Source: Kribbella catacumbae DSM 19601 (GTDB lineage: Bacteria > Actinomycetota > Actinomycetes > Propionibacteriales > Kribbellaceae). Taken from it: DNA of 64,000 bases. The stretch lies in assembly GCF_000372465.1 (NCBI RefSeq), contig NZ_AQUZ01000009.1:62001-126000 (forward strand), written 5' to 3'. The position numbers and the translations under genes were made by a program. Numbering within the stretch: position 1 is the stretch's first letter; every line of letters begins with the position of its first letter. A model generated the notes under the pieces. The model was not told the origin of the DNA. It did not search any database and saw nothing but the letters and a program-made list of their open reading frames with translations. Below are positions 25,986 to 36,200 of this stretch, piece after piece.

Positions 25986-26459
25986 TTAGGGATGAGTAGC
26001 TGCGTGCAGCAGCGGCAATACGCGATGGGGCACCTGCTCGGCGAGCGCGATGACTGTCGAGGCTCGTTGGATGCCTCGGACGATGACTACCTGGTCGATC
26101 ACCCGTTGAAGGTCCGCGTTGGAACGTGCCACGATCCGGCACCACAGATCCTCGGCGCCGGTGATGGTGTAGACCTCCAGGACCTCGGGGATTGCGGCGA
26201 GGGCTGCTGCGACCGCCGTGTGGCCTGAGCCTTGTTCGATTTGTAGGGTCGCGAAGGCTGTGACCGGGTAGCCGATGGCGGTGGTGTCGACGTCTGGGCC
26301 CCAGCCGCGGACTACGCCGTCGCGGGAGAGGCGGTCGAGGCGGGCCTGGACGGTGCCGCGGGCGACGCCTAGCCGGCGGGATGCCTCCAGGACGCCGACG
26401 CGTGGCTCGGCGGCGAAGAGATCGAGGATGCGGGCATCCAGCGCGTCCACTCCAGCCAT
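25986..26459 (-). CDS. Lrp/AsnC-family transcriptional regulator
   Basis: A 157-residue regulator with helix-turn-helix DALDARILDLFAAEPRVGVL and RRLGVARGTVQARLDRL, followed by the RAM ligand domain (TAFATLQIEQGSG, EVLEVYTITGAEDLWCRIVA). It is divergent from hpd. This neighbour pair recurs in actinobacteria, and the protein probably senses an aromatic amino acid and controls hpd. Confidence 0.9.
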   Translation of the reverse strand: MAGVDALDARILDLFAAEPRVGVLEASRRLGVARGTVQARLDRLSRDGVVRGWGPDVDTTAIGYPVTAFATLQIEQGSGHTAVAAALAAIPEVLEVYTITGAEDLWCRIVARSNADLQRVIDQVVIVRGIQRASTVIALAEQVPHRVLPLLHAATHP

Positions 26460-26493
26460 GTGCCCTCCTTTAGTGTCCCGTAGTCGAGATGGC

Positions 26494-26522
26494 TTGACGC
26501 TGGTCAGGGTGACCAAATAGTC
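26494..26522 (+). promoter_or_regulatory. hpd promoter with internal operator
   Basis: TTGACG (26494-26499) and ATAGTC (26517-26522), 17 bp apart, point toward hpd. Between them lies the perfect inverted repeat TGGTCA-GGG-TGACCA (26501-26515), a likely regulator site. A second palindrome, GTTGCGCAAC, lies at 26573-26582. Confidence 0.5.
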
Positions 26523-26545
26523 CACAAGAAGCCTGAGAATCCTGA

Positions 26546-27841
<1,296 letters not shown>

Positions 27842-27845
27842 CCGT

Positions 27846-27947
27846 TGTCCCGACCGACAGGACATAGTCGGCCGTTCGGCCGCCCGCCACGCTCACGGAG
27901 CCGGCGGCCGGCCGCGATACAGGCAGTATGTCCTGTCGGTCGGGACA
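27846..27947. repeat. 102-bp palindromic element after hpd
   Basis: Perfect 21-bp arms (27846-27866, beginning TGTCCCGACCGACAGG, and 27927-27947) start 5 bp after the hpd stop. Inner sequences CGGCCGCCCGCC and GGCGGCCGGCCG extend the pairing. It may act as the hpd terminator, but its shape is like the palindromic inserts in the MFS pseudogene. Confidence 0.7.
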
Positions 27948-28079
27948 CATACCCACCGTGACCCATTCGCGACACACCGTCCTGTGTCCGATTACCGGAT
28001 TGACTGTCAGGTCAGGGGAGGTTCGCGTACTCTGCCCAATGAGTGTGCGTCGGGGCGTGCGCTCAGGAAGGGTTTTCCG

Positions 28080-28550
28080 ATGAAGACACTGGGCATTTTG
28101 CTCAGCACCGCGGGTCTGGCCGGAGGCGGCGTCATCGCCCTGGCCACCTCAGCTCAGGCGGCACCAGCCGCGACCTGCTCAGGTGCCACATCCATCTCGT
28201 CCGCAAGCATCCTGCGCGACCATCGACCTCCCAGTTGGGGCAGTGTCCGGCTCGTCCGTGACAGCTGTTCGCAGTACTGGGCCGAGATCACCATGAATCC
28301 GCGGCTGACCACCAACCAGAAGGCCAACGCCTATCTGGTCCAGTACGGCGGCGCCAACGCCGGCCGCAGTCTGTCCTGTGACAGCAGCGGTGGCAACGGC
28401 GCCGTGACGGCCGGGCAGCGAACCTGCCGGACGCCGAAGGTGAAGTCCACCGACGGCGGCGTCACGTTCGTCGCGATCGCCCGCGAGTTCCACAACTACG
28501 GCAGCGGCTACAAAGAGATTTCGGAGAACGCCACCGGGCGGACCCGCTAA
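28080..28550 (+). CDS. Small secreted protein
   Basis: A 156-residue exported protein. The signal peptide is MKTLGILLSTAGLAGGGVIA then LATSAQAAPA, with cleavage after AQA. The mature part has four cysteines in two likely pairs and a stretch, VRLVRDSCSQYWAEITM, reminiscent of DUF2690-type secreted proteins. AGGAAGG precedes the ATG. No enzymatic motif. Confidence 0.75.
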   Translation: MKTLGILLSTAGLAGGGVIALATSAQAAPAATCSGATSISSASILRDHRPPSWGSVRLVRDSCSQYWAEITMNPRLTTNQKANAYLVQYGGANAGRSLSCDSSGGNGAVTAGQRTCRTPKVKSTDGGVTFVAIAREFHNYGSGYKEISENATGRTR

Positions 28551-28589
28551 CCACTGCCATAGGCCCGGAAACCGCCTAGGCTCACGGAT

Positions 28590-29963
28590 ATGAACGATCT
28601 AGTCGAGCGTCTTCGGCAGGTGCTGCCGCCGGAGGCGCTGGTGACCGATCACGACCGGATCCAGAGCTACCGGTACGACCGGGCGATGTTCTGCCCGGCC
28701 GGCGAGCCGATCGCGGTGGTGCTGGCGCGGGAGACCGCTCACGTCCAGGCGGCGGTGAAGATCGCCGCCGACGCGGGCGTCCCGGTCGTGCCCCAAGGTG
28801 CCCGGTCCGGGCTCTCGGGCGCGGCGAACGCGCTCGAGGGCTGCCTGGTCATCTCGCTGGAGAAGATGGACAAGATCCTCGAGATCGAGCCCGTCGACCG
28901 GTACGTCGTGACGCAGCCCGGCGTGTTCAACGCCGTCCTGTCCCGCGCGGTGGCCGAGCAGGGGCTGTTCTACCCGCCCGACCCGTCCAGCTGGGAGTTC
29001 TGCTCGATCGGCGGCAACCTGTCGACCAACTCGGGCGGCCTGTGCTGCGTGAAGTACGGCGTGACGACCGACTACGTGCTCGCCCTCGAAGTGGTGCTGG
29101 CCGACGGCCAGGTACTGCGTACCGGCCGGCGCACCGTCAAGGGTGTCGCGGGCTATGACCTGACCAAGCTGATCGTCGGCAGTGAGGGCACTCTCGGCAT
29201 CATCACCGAGGCGACGCTGGCCCTACGGCCGCAGACGGCCCGGCCGCGCACGATGGCGGCCCTGTTCGATTCCGGTGTCGCGGCCGGCGAGGCGATCGTC
29301 GAGATCATCCGCAGCGGCGTCTCGTTGTCGCTGCTGGAGATCATGGATCGGACCACCATCAAGGCGGTCAACGACTACAAGCGGATGGACCTGCCGACCG
29401 AGGCCGCAGCCATGCTGATCGCCCAGTCGGACGCGGGTGGCGAAGCCGGTGCCGCCGACGTGGCGACCGTGGCCAAGCTCTGCCGCCAGTACGGCGCGAT
29501 CGAGTGCATCGAGGCGGACGACCCGGCCGAGGGCGAGTTGCTGCTGGAGGCCCGGCGGGCGGCGCTGATCGCGCTGGAGCAGCTCGGGACGACGATGATC
29601 GACGACGTCTGCGTACCGCGGTCCCGGCTCGCGGACTTCATCGGCGCGGTCGAGCAGATCGCGCTCGACCTGGACATCACTGTCGGTGTGCTCGGTCATG
29701 CTGGAGACGGCAACATGCACCCGACCGTCGTGTTCGACGAGACCGATCCGGAGCAGGCGGCGCGGGCGCAGGCGGCGTTCGACAAGATCATGGAGGTCGG
29801 TCTGGAGCTGGGCGGCACGATCACCGGCGAGCACGGTGTGGGGGTTCTGAAACGCGATTGGCTGGTGCAGGAGATCGGCCCGGTGGCGATCTCGGTACAC
29901 CGCGCGATCAAGGCTGCCTTGGACCCGAAAAACATCCTGAATCCGGGCAAGGTCGTTTCGTGA
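28590..29963 (+). CDS. FAD-linked oxidase, GlcD/D-lactate dehydrogenase type
   Basis: A 457-residue flavoprotein that oxidises 2-hydroxyacids such as glycolate or D-lactate. The FAD-binding PCMH domain shows VVPQGARSGLSGAANALEGC, PPDPSSWEFCSIGGNLSTNSGG and VKGVAGYDLTKLIVGSEGTLGI. The C-terminal domain has LGHAGDGNMHPT and GGTITGEHGVGVLK, with the metal- and substrate-binding histidines. TAGGCT seven bases before the ATG suggests a leaderless message. No GlcE/GlcF subunits are next to it, so it probably works as a single-chain enzyme. Confidence 0.93.
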   Translation: MNDLVERLRQVLPPEALVTDHDRIQSYRYDRAMFCPAGEPIAVVLARETAHVQAAVKIAADAGVPVVPQGARSGLSGAANALEGCLVISLEKMDKILEIEPVDRYVVTQPGVFNAVLSRAVAEQGLFYPPDPSSWEFCSIGGNLSTNSGGLCCVKYGVTTDYVLALEVVLADGQVLRTGRRTVKGVAGYDLTKLIVGSEGTLGIITEATLALRPQTARPRTMAALFDSGVAAGEAIVEIIRSGVSLSLLEIMDRTTIKAVNDYKRMDLPTEAAAMLIAQSDAGGEAGAADVATVAKLCRQYGAIECIEADDPAEGELLLEARRAALIALEQLGTTMIDDVCVPRSRLADFIGAVEQIALDLDITVGVLGHAGDGNMHPTVVFDETDPEQAARAQAAFDKIMEVGLELGGTITGEHGVGVLKRDWLVQEIGPVAISVHRAIKAALDPKNILNPGKVVS

Positions 29964-30062
29964 GGGTTCTTCCAAGTTCTGTGACTGAACCGCAACGGAA
30001 CTGCCGAGGCCATTCGACGTTCATGGCCGTCGAATGTGACGTGCCGGCCGCACTATGGAAGG

Positions 30063-30104
30063 CAGTTGTCTGAAACCGGGGGTCAGTTGTCTGAAAACGG
30101 GGGA
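30063..30104 (+). promoter_or_regulatory. 21-bp direct repeat, likely response-regulator box
   Basis: CAGTTGTCTGAAACCGGGGG (30063) is repeated at once at 30084 with one change in the core, 19 of 21 positions matching over the full units. Units of two helical turns upstream of an operon encoding an OmpR-type regulator fit an autoregulatory site. Confidence 0.55.
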
Positions 30105-30134
30105 AACATGGTGAGGCGAGGCAGGAGGTCACCC

Positions 30135-30740
30135 ATGCGAGCAAGGCAGTTTCTGCCGGCCGCGCTGGTACTGGCCGTTCTCGTCGTGCTCTCCGGCTGC
30201 GCGAACGGCAGCGGCCTGCGGGTCGAGGGCGCCGACGCGCCGGTCGCCACGTCAACACCCGTTCCGTCGATCAACCGCGGCTTCGGCCCGAGCGAGACGA
30301 CGACACCCGAGGTCACTCCGGCCGTGATGACGCTGCCGGAGGTCCGCGCCAGCCTGCTCGCCGAGAAGAGGCTGGATCCGTACTTCCGCCAGGTGCTGGT
30401 CGGCTGCACGCAGATCCAGCGCTGCCTGACCCGGGGCGCCTCCGTCGACGTGATGAAGAGCGGCCGATCGCAGCTGGTCGTGCTGATCCACACGATCGAG
30501 AAATTCGTCATCGGGGCTGTTCTGATGGCCGCCACGCCGACCGGACCACGCCAGGTTTGGAGTTTGAAGGCCGAGCAGTTGAAGATCAATCCCAGCCGGC
30601 AGGGCGACCTGGTGGTGGAATCGCAGCTATTCACGCTGGACGACGCGCCTTGCTGCCCGTCCGGACGCCGGGTCGAGGTCTACCGTTGGGTCGGCGGTCA
30701 GATGACCAAGGTGAGCAAGAAGGACCAAGAGGGAGACTGA
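30135..30740 (+). CDS. CseA-like lipoprotein
   Basis: A 201-residue lipoprotein with lipobox VLSGC at about residue 23. The mature domain resembles Streptomyces CseA, a negative modulator of cell-envelope stress signalling: a LLAEKRLDPYFRQVLVGC region, then QLVVLIHTIEKFVIGAVLM, GDLVVESQLFTLDDAPCCPSG and VEVYRW. GGAGGT precedes the ATG. The response regulator and histidine kinase follow directly, as in cseA-cseB-cseC. The sigE gene that leads that operon in Streptomyces is absent; a GlcD-type oxidase stands upstream instead. Confidence 0.75.
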   Translation: MRARQFLPAALVLAVLVVLSGCANGSGLRVEGADAPVATSTPVPSINRGFGPSETTTPEVTPAVMTLPEVRASLLAEKRLDPYFRQVLVGCTQIQRCLTRGASVDVMKSGRSQLVVLIHTIEKFVIGAVLMAATPTGPRQVWSLKAEQLKINPSRQGDLVVESQLFTLDDAPCCPSGRRVEVYRWVGGQMTKVSKKDQEGD

Positions 30741-30746
30741 ACTTCG

Positions 30747-31445
30747 GTGGTACCGGAAGAACCGGCAGCGCGCATCCTGATGGTCGAGGACGACGCGGTG
30801 ATCCGTGAGGCGACCCAATTGACCCTCGAACGCCATGGGTACGACGTCACGACGGCCGAAGACGGCCTGGAGGCGATCGAAAGTTTCGAGAAGATCCATC
30901 CGGACGCGGTGATGCTCGACATCATGCTGCCCGGCCTGGACGGCATCTCCGTGTGCCGGCGGATCCGGGAGACCAGCACGGTTCCGATCGTGATGGTGTC
31001 CGCCCGCGGCGACGCGCTGGACGTAGTACTCGGGCTGGAGGCCGGCGCGGACGACTACGTCACCAAGCCGTTCGACACCCAGGTGCTGGTGGCCCGGTTG
31101 CGTGCCGTGATGCGGCGGGCGGTGGCCGATCCTGAGCGGCCGGCTCCGTCGACCGGCGCGAGCGTGGAGTCGTTCGGCGATCTGGAGCTGGATCGCGAGG
31201 CACTCGAGGTACGGCGGGGCGGCAGCACCGTCCAGCTCACCCCGACCGAGCTGAAGCTGCTGATCGAGTTCGCCAACAACCCGGGCGTCGTGCTGAGCAG
31301 GTCCACCCTGCTGCAGCGCGTCTGGGACTACGAGTGGGGCGGCGACGGCCGGCTGGTCGACGTCCACCTGCAACGCTTGCGGACCAAGATCGGCGCGGAC
31401 CGAATCGAAACCGTGCGCGGATTCGGATACAAGCTGCGCGCCTGA
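30747..31445 (+). CDS. CseB-like OmpR-family response regulator
   Basis: A 232-residue two-component regulator. The receiver has the acidic pocket ILMVEDDAV, phospho-acceptor Asp57 in MLDIMLPG, Thr/Ser in MVSARG and Lys106 in VTKPFD. The C-terminal winged helix includes VQLTPTELKLLIEFANNPGV and LVDVHLQRLRTKIG. The GTG start is 7 bp after the lipoprotein stop, and its stop overlaps the kinase start (TGATG). It is the DNA-binding half of an envelope-stress system. Confidence 0.92.
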   Translation: MVPEEPAARILMVEDDAVIREATQLTLERHGYDVTTAEDGLEAIESFEKIHPDAVMLDIMLPGLDGISVCRRIRETSTVPIVMVSARGDALDVVLGLEAGADDYVTKPFDTQVLVARLRAVMRRAVADPERPAPSTGASVESFGDLELDREALEVRRGGSTVQLTPTELKLLIEFANNPGVVLSRSTLLQRVWDYEWGGDGRLVDVHLQRLRTKIGADRIETVRGFGYKLRA

Positions 31446-32689
31446 TGGGCCTGAGGAGCAAGCTAGGCCTCATCTTCGTCCTGGTCTCTTCGCTCGCGAT
31501 TCTGGTGTTGTGCGTTGCGGTCTATACCCAGGCCCAGTCGGCCCGGCTGGACCGCACGCGCAGTTTCGCGGACGAGCGGATCCAGCTGGCGGCGCAGAGC
31601 TACGACCGCAGCGGAGTACCGGTGTTCGGGGCCCGGCTGGAAGACCCGGATCTGCCGCCGCAGTTGCGGGACGCGGTGATGGACGGCAAGCGGGCCACCT
31701 TCAAGACCGGCTCGCCGAACGCCAAGATGTGGGCGGCCGTCGGCGTCAAGGACGGCCAGATCCTGTCGATCGTGCAGGACTACGACGTCAACGACCCGTC
31801 GATGAACGCCTTGCGCCGGGCGCTGATCATCGGCGGCATCGGCACGGTCGCCCTGGTCGCGCTGGTCAGCGTTGTTGCGGCCGGCAGCCTCTCCCGCCGG
31901 ATCGTTTCAGTCGCCGGTACTGCGCGCCGCATCGCCGCGGGGGATCTCGACGCGTCGGCCGCGGGCGCCGCGGGCAAAGGCAAGGACGAAGTCCAGGCGC
32001 TGGCGACGGCCCTGGACACGATGGCCAGTTCGTTGCGCGGCCAGCTGGAAGCCGAGCGAAGATTCACCGCGGACGTCGCCCACGACCTCCGTACGCCGGT
32101 CACCGGCCTGCTGACCGCCGCCGAGCTGTTGCCCCCTGGCCGGCCCAGTGAGTTGGTCCGCGACCGCGCCAAGGTACTGCGGCGGCTGGTCGAGGACCTG
32201 CTCGAGATCGCCCGGTTCGACTCCGGCGTCGAGCAGGCTGATCTGGAGCACGTCGGACTGGGCGCGTTCGTGGGATCGGCCGTCGGCCGGTTGCGGATGC
32301 AGCAGTCGCTGGCGCCGGACAGTGTCGTGGTCCACCGGATCGGCCGGGAAGAGACGGTGTCCACCGACTCGCGCCGGATCGAGCGCATCCTGGCGAACCT
32401 GATCGTCAACGGACTGCGGCACGGCCTGCCGCCGATCGAGGTGACCGTGCAGGGCCGGACCATCGAAGTGGTGGACCATGGCAACGGTTACCCCGAGGAG
32501 TTGATTGCCGAGGGCCCCCGTCGGTTCCGGTCCGGGATGGCCGAGCGAGGCGTCGGGCACGGCCTCGGCCTGACCATCGCCGCCGGACACGCGAAGGTGC
32601 TCGGCGCCGAGCTGACCTTCGGCACGGCACCCGGCGGTGGTGCCTGCGCTCGGCTGGTTCTGCCCGATAGTCCTGAGACGGAGTCGTAA
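31445..32689 (+). CDS. CseC-like sensor histidine kinase
   Basis: A 414-residue kinase with two membrane helices (LGLIFVLVSSLAILVLCVAV near 7-27 and ALIIGGIGTVALVALVSVVA near 121-141) framing a small outside sensor of about 90 residues. A HAMP region follows, then the phospho-His box FTADVAHDLRTPVTGLL, an ATPase domain with N-box LANLIVNGLRHG, G1 VVDHGNGYP and G2 GVGHGLGLTIA. It is co-translated with the response regulator. Confidence 0.92.
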   Translation: MGLRSKLGLIFVLVSSLAILVLCVAVYTQAQSARLDRTRSFADERIQLAAQSYDRSGVPVFGARLEDPDLPPQLRDAVMDGKRATFKTGSPNAKMWAAVGVKDGQILSIVQDYDVNDPSMNALRRALIIGGIGTVALVALVSVVAAGSLSRRIVSVAGTARRIAAGDLDASAAGAAGKGKDEVQALATALDTMASSLRGQLEAERRFTADVAHDLRTPVTGLLTAAELLPPGRPSELVRDRAKVLRRLVEDLLEIARFDSGVEQADLEHVGLGAFVGSAVGRLRMQQSLAPDSVVVHRIGREETVSTDSRRIERILANLIVNGLRHGLPPIEVTVQGRTIEVVDHGNGYPEELIAEGPRRFRSGMAERGVGHGLGLTIAAGHAKVLGAELTFGTAPGGGACARLVLPDSPETES

Positions 32690-32692
32690 CAC

Positions 32693-32716
32693 AACCTTTC
32701 GCGAAGCCGCAGCGTC
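32693..32716 (+). promoter_or_regulatory. ECF sigma-type promoter
   Basis: AACC (32693-32696) and CGTC (32713-32716), 16 bp apart, match the -35/-10 pattern of SigE-like ECF sigma factors. It lies just after the kinase stop and reads into the small secreted-protein gene. Confidence 0.5.
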
Positions 32717-32770
32717 TCCCCTCATGTCGGGTTCACCAGAACCTGTTACATACGAGGGGAAACCAAGAAA

Positions 32771-33196
32771 ATGCGCACTCGCTCTCAGGTCGTTCGTCGT
32801 TCCTTCGCTGTGGTTGCCGGGATCGCTCTGGCCGCCGGTGGGGTCGGCGTGGCCGGCGCGTTGCAGGCCAACGCGACGCCGGACCAGACCACCAGGATCA
32901 CCAGCACGGACGTCGCGGCCAAGCCGTCGATCACGATCAAGTCGGACAAGGCGACGGCGAAGGTCTGGACCAAGGTCTCCTTCACCGGCAAGACCACTGG
33001 CATCGCCGCCAAGTCCGTCGTCCAGGTGCAGCGCCTGCAGAGCGGCAAGTGGGTCAACTTCCCGGCCACCACCAAGGTGACCAGCAAGGGCACCTACTCG
33101 GTGTGGGTGCAGAGCGGCCGCGTCGGCGTGAACAAGTTCCGCGTAGTGACCGCCAAGGCCACCAGCACCGCCGTATCAATCAACATCGTCAAGTGA
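32771..33196 (+). CDS. Small secreted Ig-like protein
   Basis: A 141-residue exported protein. The signal peptide spans about residues 1-36 (SFAVVAGIALAAGGVGVAGA, ANA). The mature part is one beta-rich domain (SITIKSDKATAKVWTKVSFT, VQVQRLQSGKWVNFPATTKV, GTYSVWVQSG), as in bacterial Ig-like wall-associated modules. A possible ECF promoter stands before it and a terminator follows. Its place after a Cse-like system suggests an envelope-stress target. Confidence 0.78.
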   Translation: MRTRSQVVRRSFAVVAGIALAAGGVGVAGALQANATPDQTTRITSTDVAAKPSITIKSDKATAKVWTKVSFTGKTTGIAAKSVVQVQRLQSGKWVNFPATTKVTSKGTYSVWVQSGRVGVNKFRVVTAKATSTAVSINIVK

Positions 33197-33202
33197 GCAA
33201 GC

Positions 33203-33241
33203 GAAAGCGGCGCCACCCTCGGGGGAGATGGCGCCGCTTTC
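33203..33241. terminator. Intrinsic terminator hairpin
   Basis: GAAAGCGGCGCCA (33203-33215) pairs with TGGCGCCGCTTTC (33229-33241) across 13 bases, directly after the secreted-protein stop and before the convergent GH101 gene. Confidence 0.75.
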
Positions 33242-33263
33242 CCATTGTCTAGTGCACCGTGGT

Positions 33264-36200
33264 CTAGCGGGTTCCGTAGACGTTCAGCTCGGCGGCCGAA
33301 CCGAAGACGGCGCCGTTGAGTGAGCTGGTGCCGACGAACTTGACGTATCGGCCCGCCTTAGCGGTGAAGTCCAGCCGCTGGGTGTCCTTGGAGTTGGGGA
33401 ACTCACCGGTCTTCACCGGCGTACCCCAGTTCTGCCCATCGGCACTGACGTAAACCTCGTACCCCTTGAACATCCCGTTCGTCCCGCTCTGCCGCGGCAG
33501 GTAGCTGAACCCGTTCACCTGGTACGCCGTACCGAGGTCGAGCGTGATGTGGTGGGGATAGCCGGCCGGAGTCGGCACCTGGGACCAGGCGGAATGCCAA
33601 AGCGTGCTGGGGTTTCCGTCCAGTGCAGCGATGGCCGCCCCATCGGTCGCGACGTCCTCGCTGCTGACGTCGGTCACCTTGATCCGCGACTGCGGAACGA
33701 TTCCCGGCGGCAGCAGAGTCGCCTCAGCTGACGTGGACGCCTGACCACCGGTTGCCGTGAGCACGTACTTGCCCGCAGGTGTCCCGGCAGGAGGCGTGAC
33801 CGACCAGGTCGTCGTGACACTGGTGCCAGCGGCAACAGTCGCGTGCGTGGCCGGCGTAGTCGCCGCGACGGTCCAGCCCGCCGGAGCCGCGAGCGCCAGC
33901 GTGATGTTGTTGACGGCAACCACATCGTTGTTGGTGTACGTGCTGACCACCGTGTTCTCCTCGCCGGAGACCATGCCGTTGAGGCCGGCCCCGGACAAGC
34001 TCAGCGAAGTACAGTCTGCTGCTTCGCTGGAAGCGCCGAGGTCGGTGACGGCGAAGTTGTCCATCACGAAGTCGGCCTGGTCGCCGCCGGAGGAGAGTTT
34101 GCGGAGGCCGACCCAGTAGTCGCCACCGCACCCGGCCACGAACTCCTGGCTGAACGTCGCCTTGGTCCGCTGGGCGCCGATCGGGGTGGCCTTCACCTCA
34201 ACGGATTTGGGCCGGTCCACGCCCTGCACCCAGGTGTACTGCCTGGCCTGACCACTCTCGTAGTCGAAGCTGACCTTGTACTTGTGCCCTGGCGTGAACG
34301 GCACGGTCGCCGGGGTCGTCCGGTAGACGAGTCCCTGGTTCTCCTCATGCGACTTCAGCGACCATTCGCCGTCGAGCACATCGTCGACGAGCTTCCCGTT
34401 CCAGCCCGCCTGCGTGTACGGCGCGTGCTTGCTAGCCAGGACGGTCCGGGGGTCGGTGGTGCCACCCGCATCGCCCTTCACGAACGGGCCCCAGCCCTGG
34501 TCGACATTCTCGAAGTCGTCGACCAGACCGGCTGCCGGGCGCTTGGTCTCGACGACCCGTACGTCGTCGATGCGGACCCGGGCCGCGCCGCTGACGGCCT
34601 TGATGGTCAGGTCGGCCGTGATGCCCTTGGCCTCGAAGACCACCCGCGCCCGCTGGTAGTACAGGCCCTGCTTGTCATCGGCGGCAACGCGGTTCATCGC
34701 GGTGGACCGGTCGACGACGACGGAGGTGCCATTGACGTCGAGCGTGGTCTTGCGTGATTTGCCCGGCTCGACCTCGATCCACGCGGAGGCGCTGTAGGTG
34801 CGGCCGGGGACGAGGCCGCGGATCCGCTGCTTGAGCGTGGTGTGATCCGCTCCCAGCTCGGCGACGTGCTGACCGTTCGGAAGCGTGGCGATCGACGCGT
34901 TGCCGGCCGGGTCCCAGGCGTTCAGGTCGCCGGCGTTGAAGCCGGGGTCCTGCAGATGACTACCCTCGCCCCACTGCGGGTCCGCCAGCCGCGGCGCCTG
35001 CTCGGGGTACAGGACATAGGGCTGGCCCGGATTGGCGGCCAGCGTCACCTTGCCGTTGCGCACGGGCGCAGTACCGAGCCTGACGCGGCCTGTGTCGGTC
35101 AGCTTGTAGACGGTGAAGCGGTCCGTGCTGAAGGCTGCCGGGACCTGCCAGGTGGTCGCGCCACCGGCCGGGTTGTAGTGGTAGAGCTTCTTGTTGCCGT
35201 CCCACGGCAGCAGGTACTTGTCGCCGTCGAGCACCTTCGCGCCGCCGACGCTGACCGTGCGCTTGCCATTGGCAACCGTTCCCCGGACGCCGCCGCTGAA
35301 GGAGATCTCGTTGCTGTTCCAGTCGAGGATCTTCTGCTGCTGGAGGAACTTGGCCGGCAGGTTGCGCTGCCAGATGTTGGCGTAGAAGGCGTTCCAGTCG
35401 GTCTCGCCGGTCCAGCCCTCGAACTCGACGATCGACGTCTGGCCGAGGATCGGGTCGGCGTTCCAGACGTCCTTCTCGTGGTTGCGGACGAACCGGATGA
35501 TCTGGGAGTTGAGCCCCTTGTTGGTGGCGCCGCCGTAGTCGAGGTCGTTGGCCCAGTGCGACCACAGCGACGAGCGCTCGAACCGGTCGGCCCACTCGGT
35601 GCCGATCTGCCAGCCCTGGTCGGCGAGTTGCCGGCTCAGGCCGTCCGCGAGCCAGCCGGACTGGTAGTACACGTCGATGTACAGCTCCCGCAGGTTCTCG
35701 TCGGTCTCGTCCCGCAACTGCTGGAAGCGCTTGACGATGTTGCTGGAGGCAAGGTCAGGACGTTGCTTGATGTAGTAGCTCTGGTTCAGCCAGTTCCAGC
35801 CCTTGCTGGTCTTGTCGACCAGATCCTCGCTGAACGCGTCGGCCTCCGGGTAGGACTCGGTCGCGTTCACATGTACACCGAAGGCGGCGTTGTAGTCCTT
35901 GCCCTTCTTCAGCAGCGTGTTGAGGTCCGTGAGACCGCCGGCCCGCACGTTGTAGTTGCCGCCATAGTCCGGATGGGCCGAGTCGTGGCCTTCCGAGCCG
36001 TAGCCCTTCAGTAGCGCCATCTGCCCGAGACCGTCGGTCGCGAGCGAGATCCGCTTGACGTCATCGAGCGTGCGCAGGAACGGATGCGTCGCCTGGCTGG
36101 CGAAGTTGAACGGGATGTGGGTCACCACCCGGTTCTTGACCTGGTCGCCACCCTTCGGCTCCGTCATGATCGAGCGGAACGCGATCGCGCCGTCCTGCCA

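Noticed and set aside
31445..32689. Kinase start at an upstream in-frame codon within the response-regulator gene
   Set aside because: The ATG at 31445 overlaps the preceding stop and begins directly with the first membrane helix, giving the expected length.
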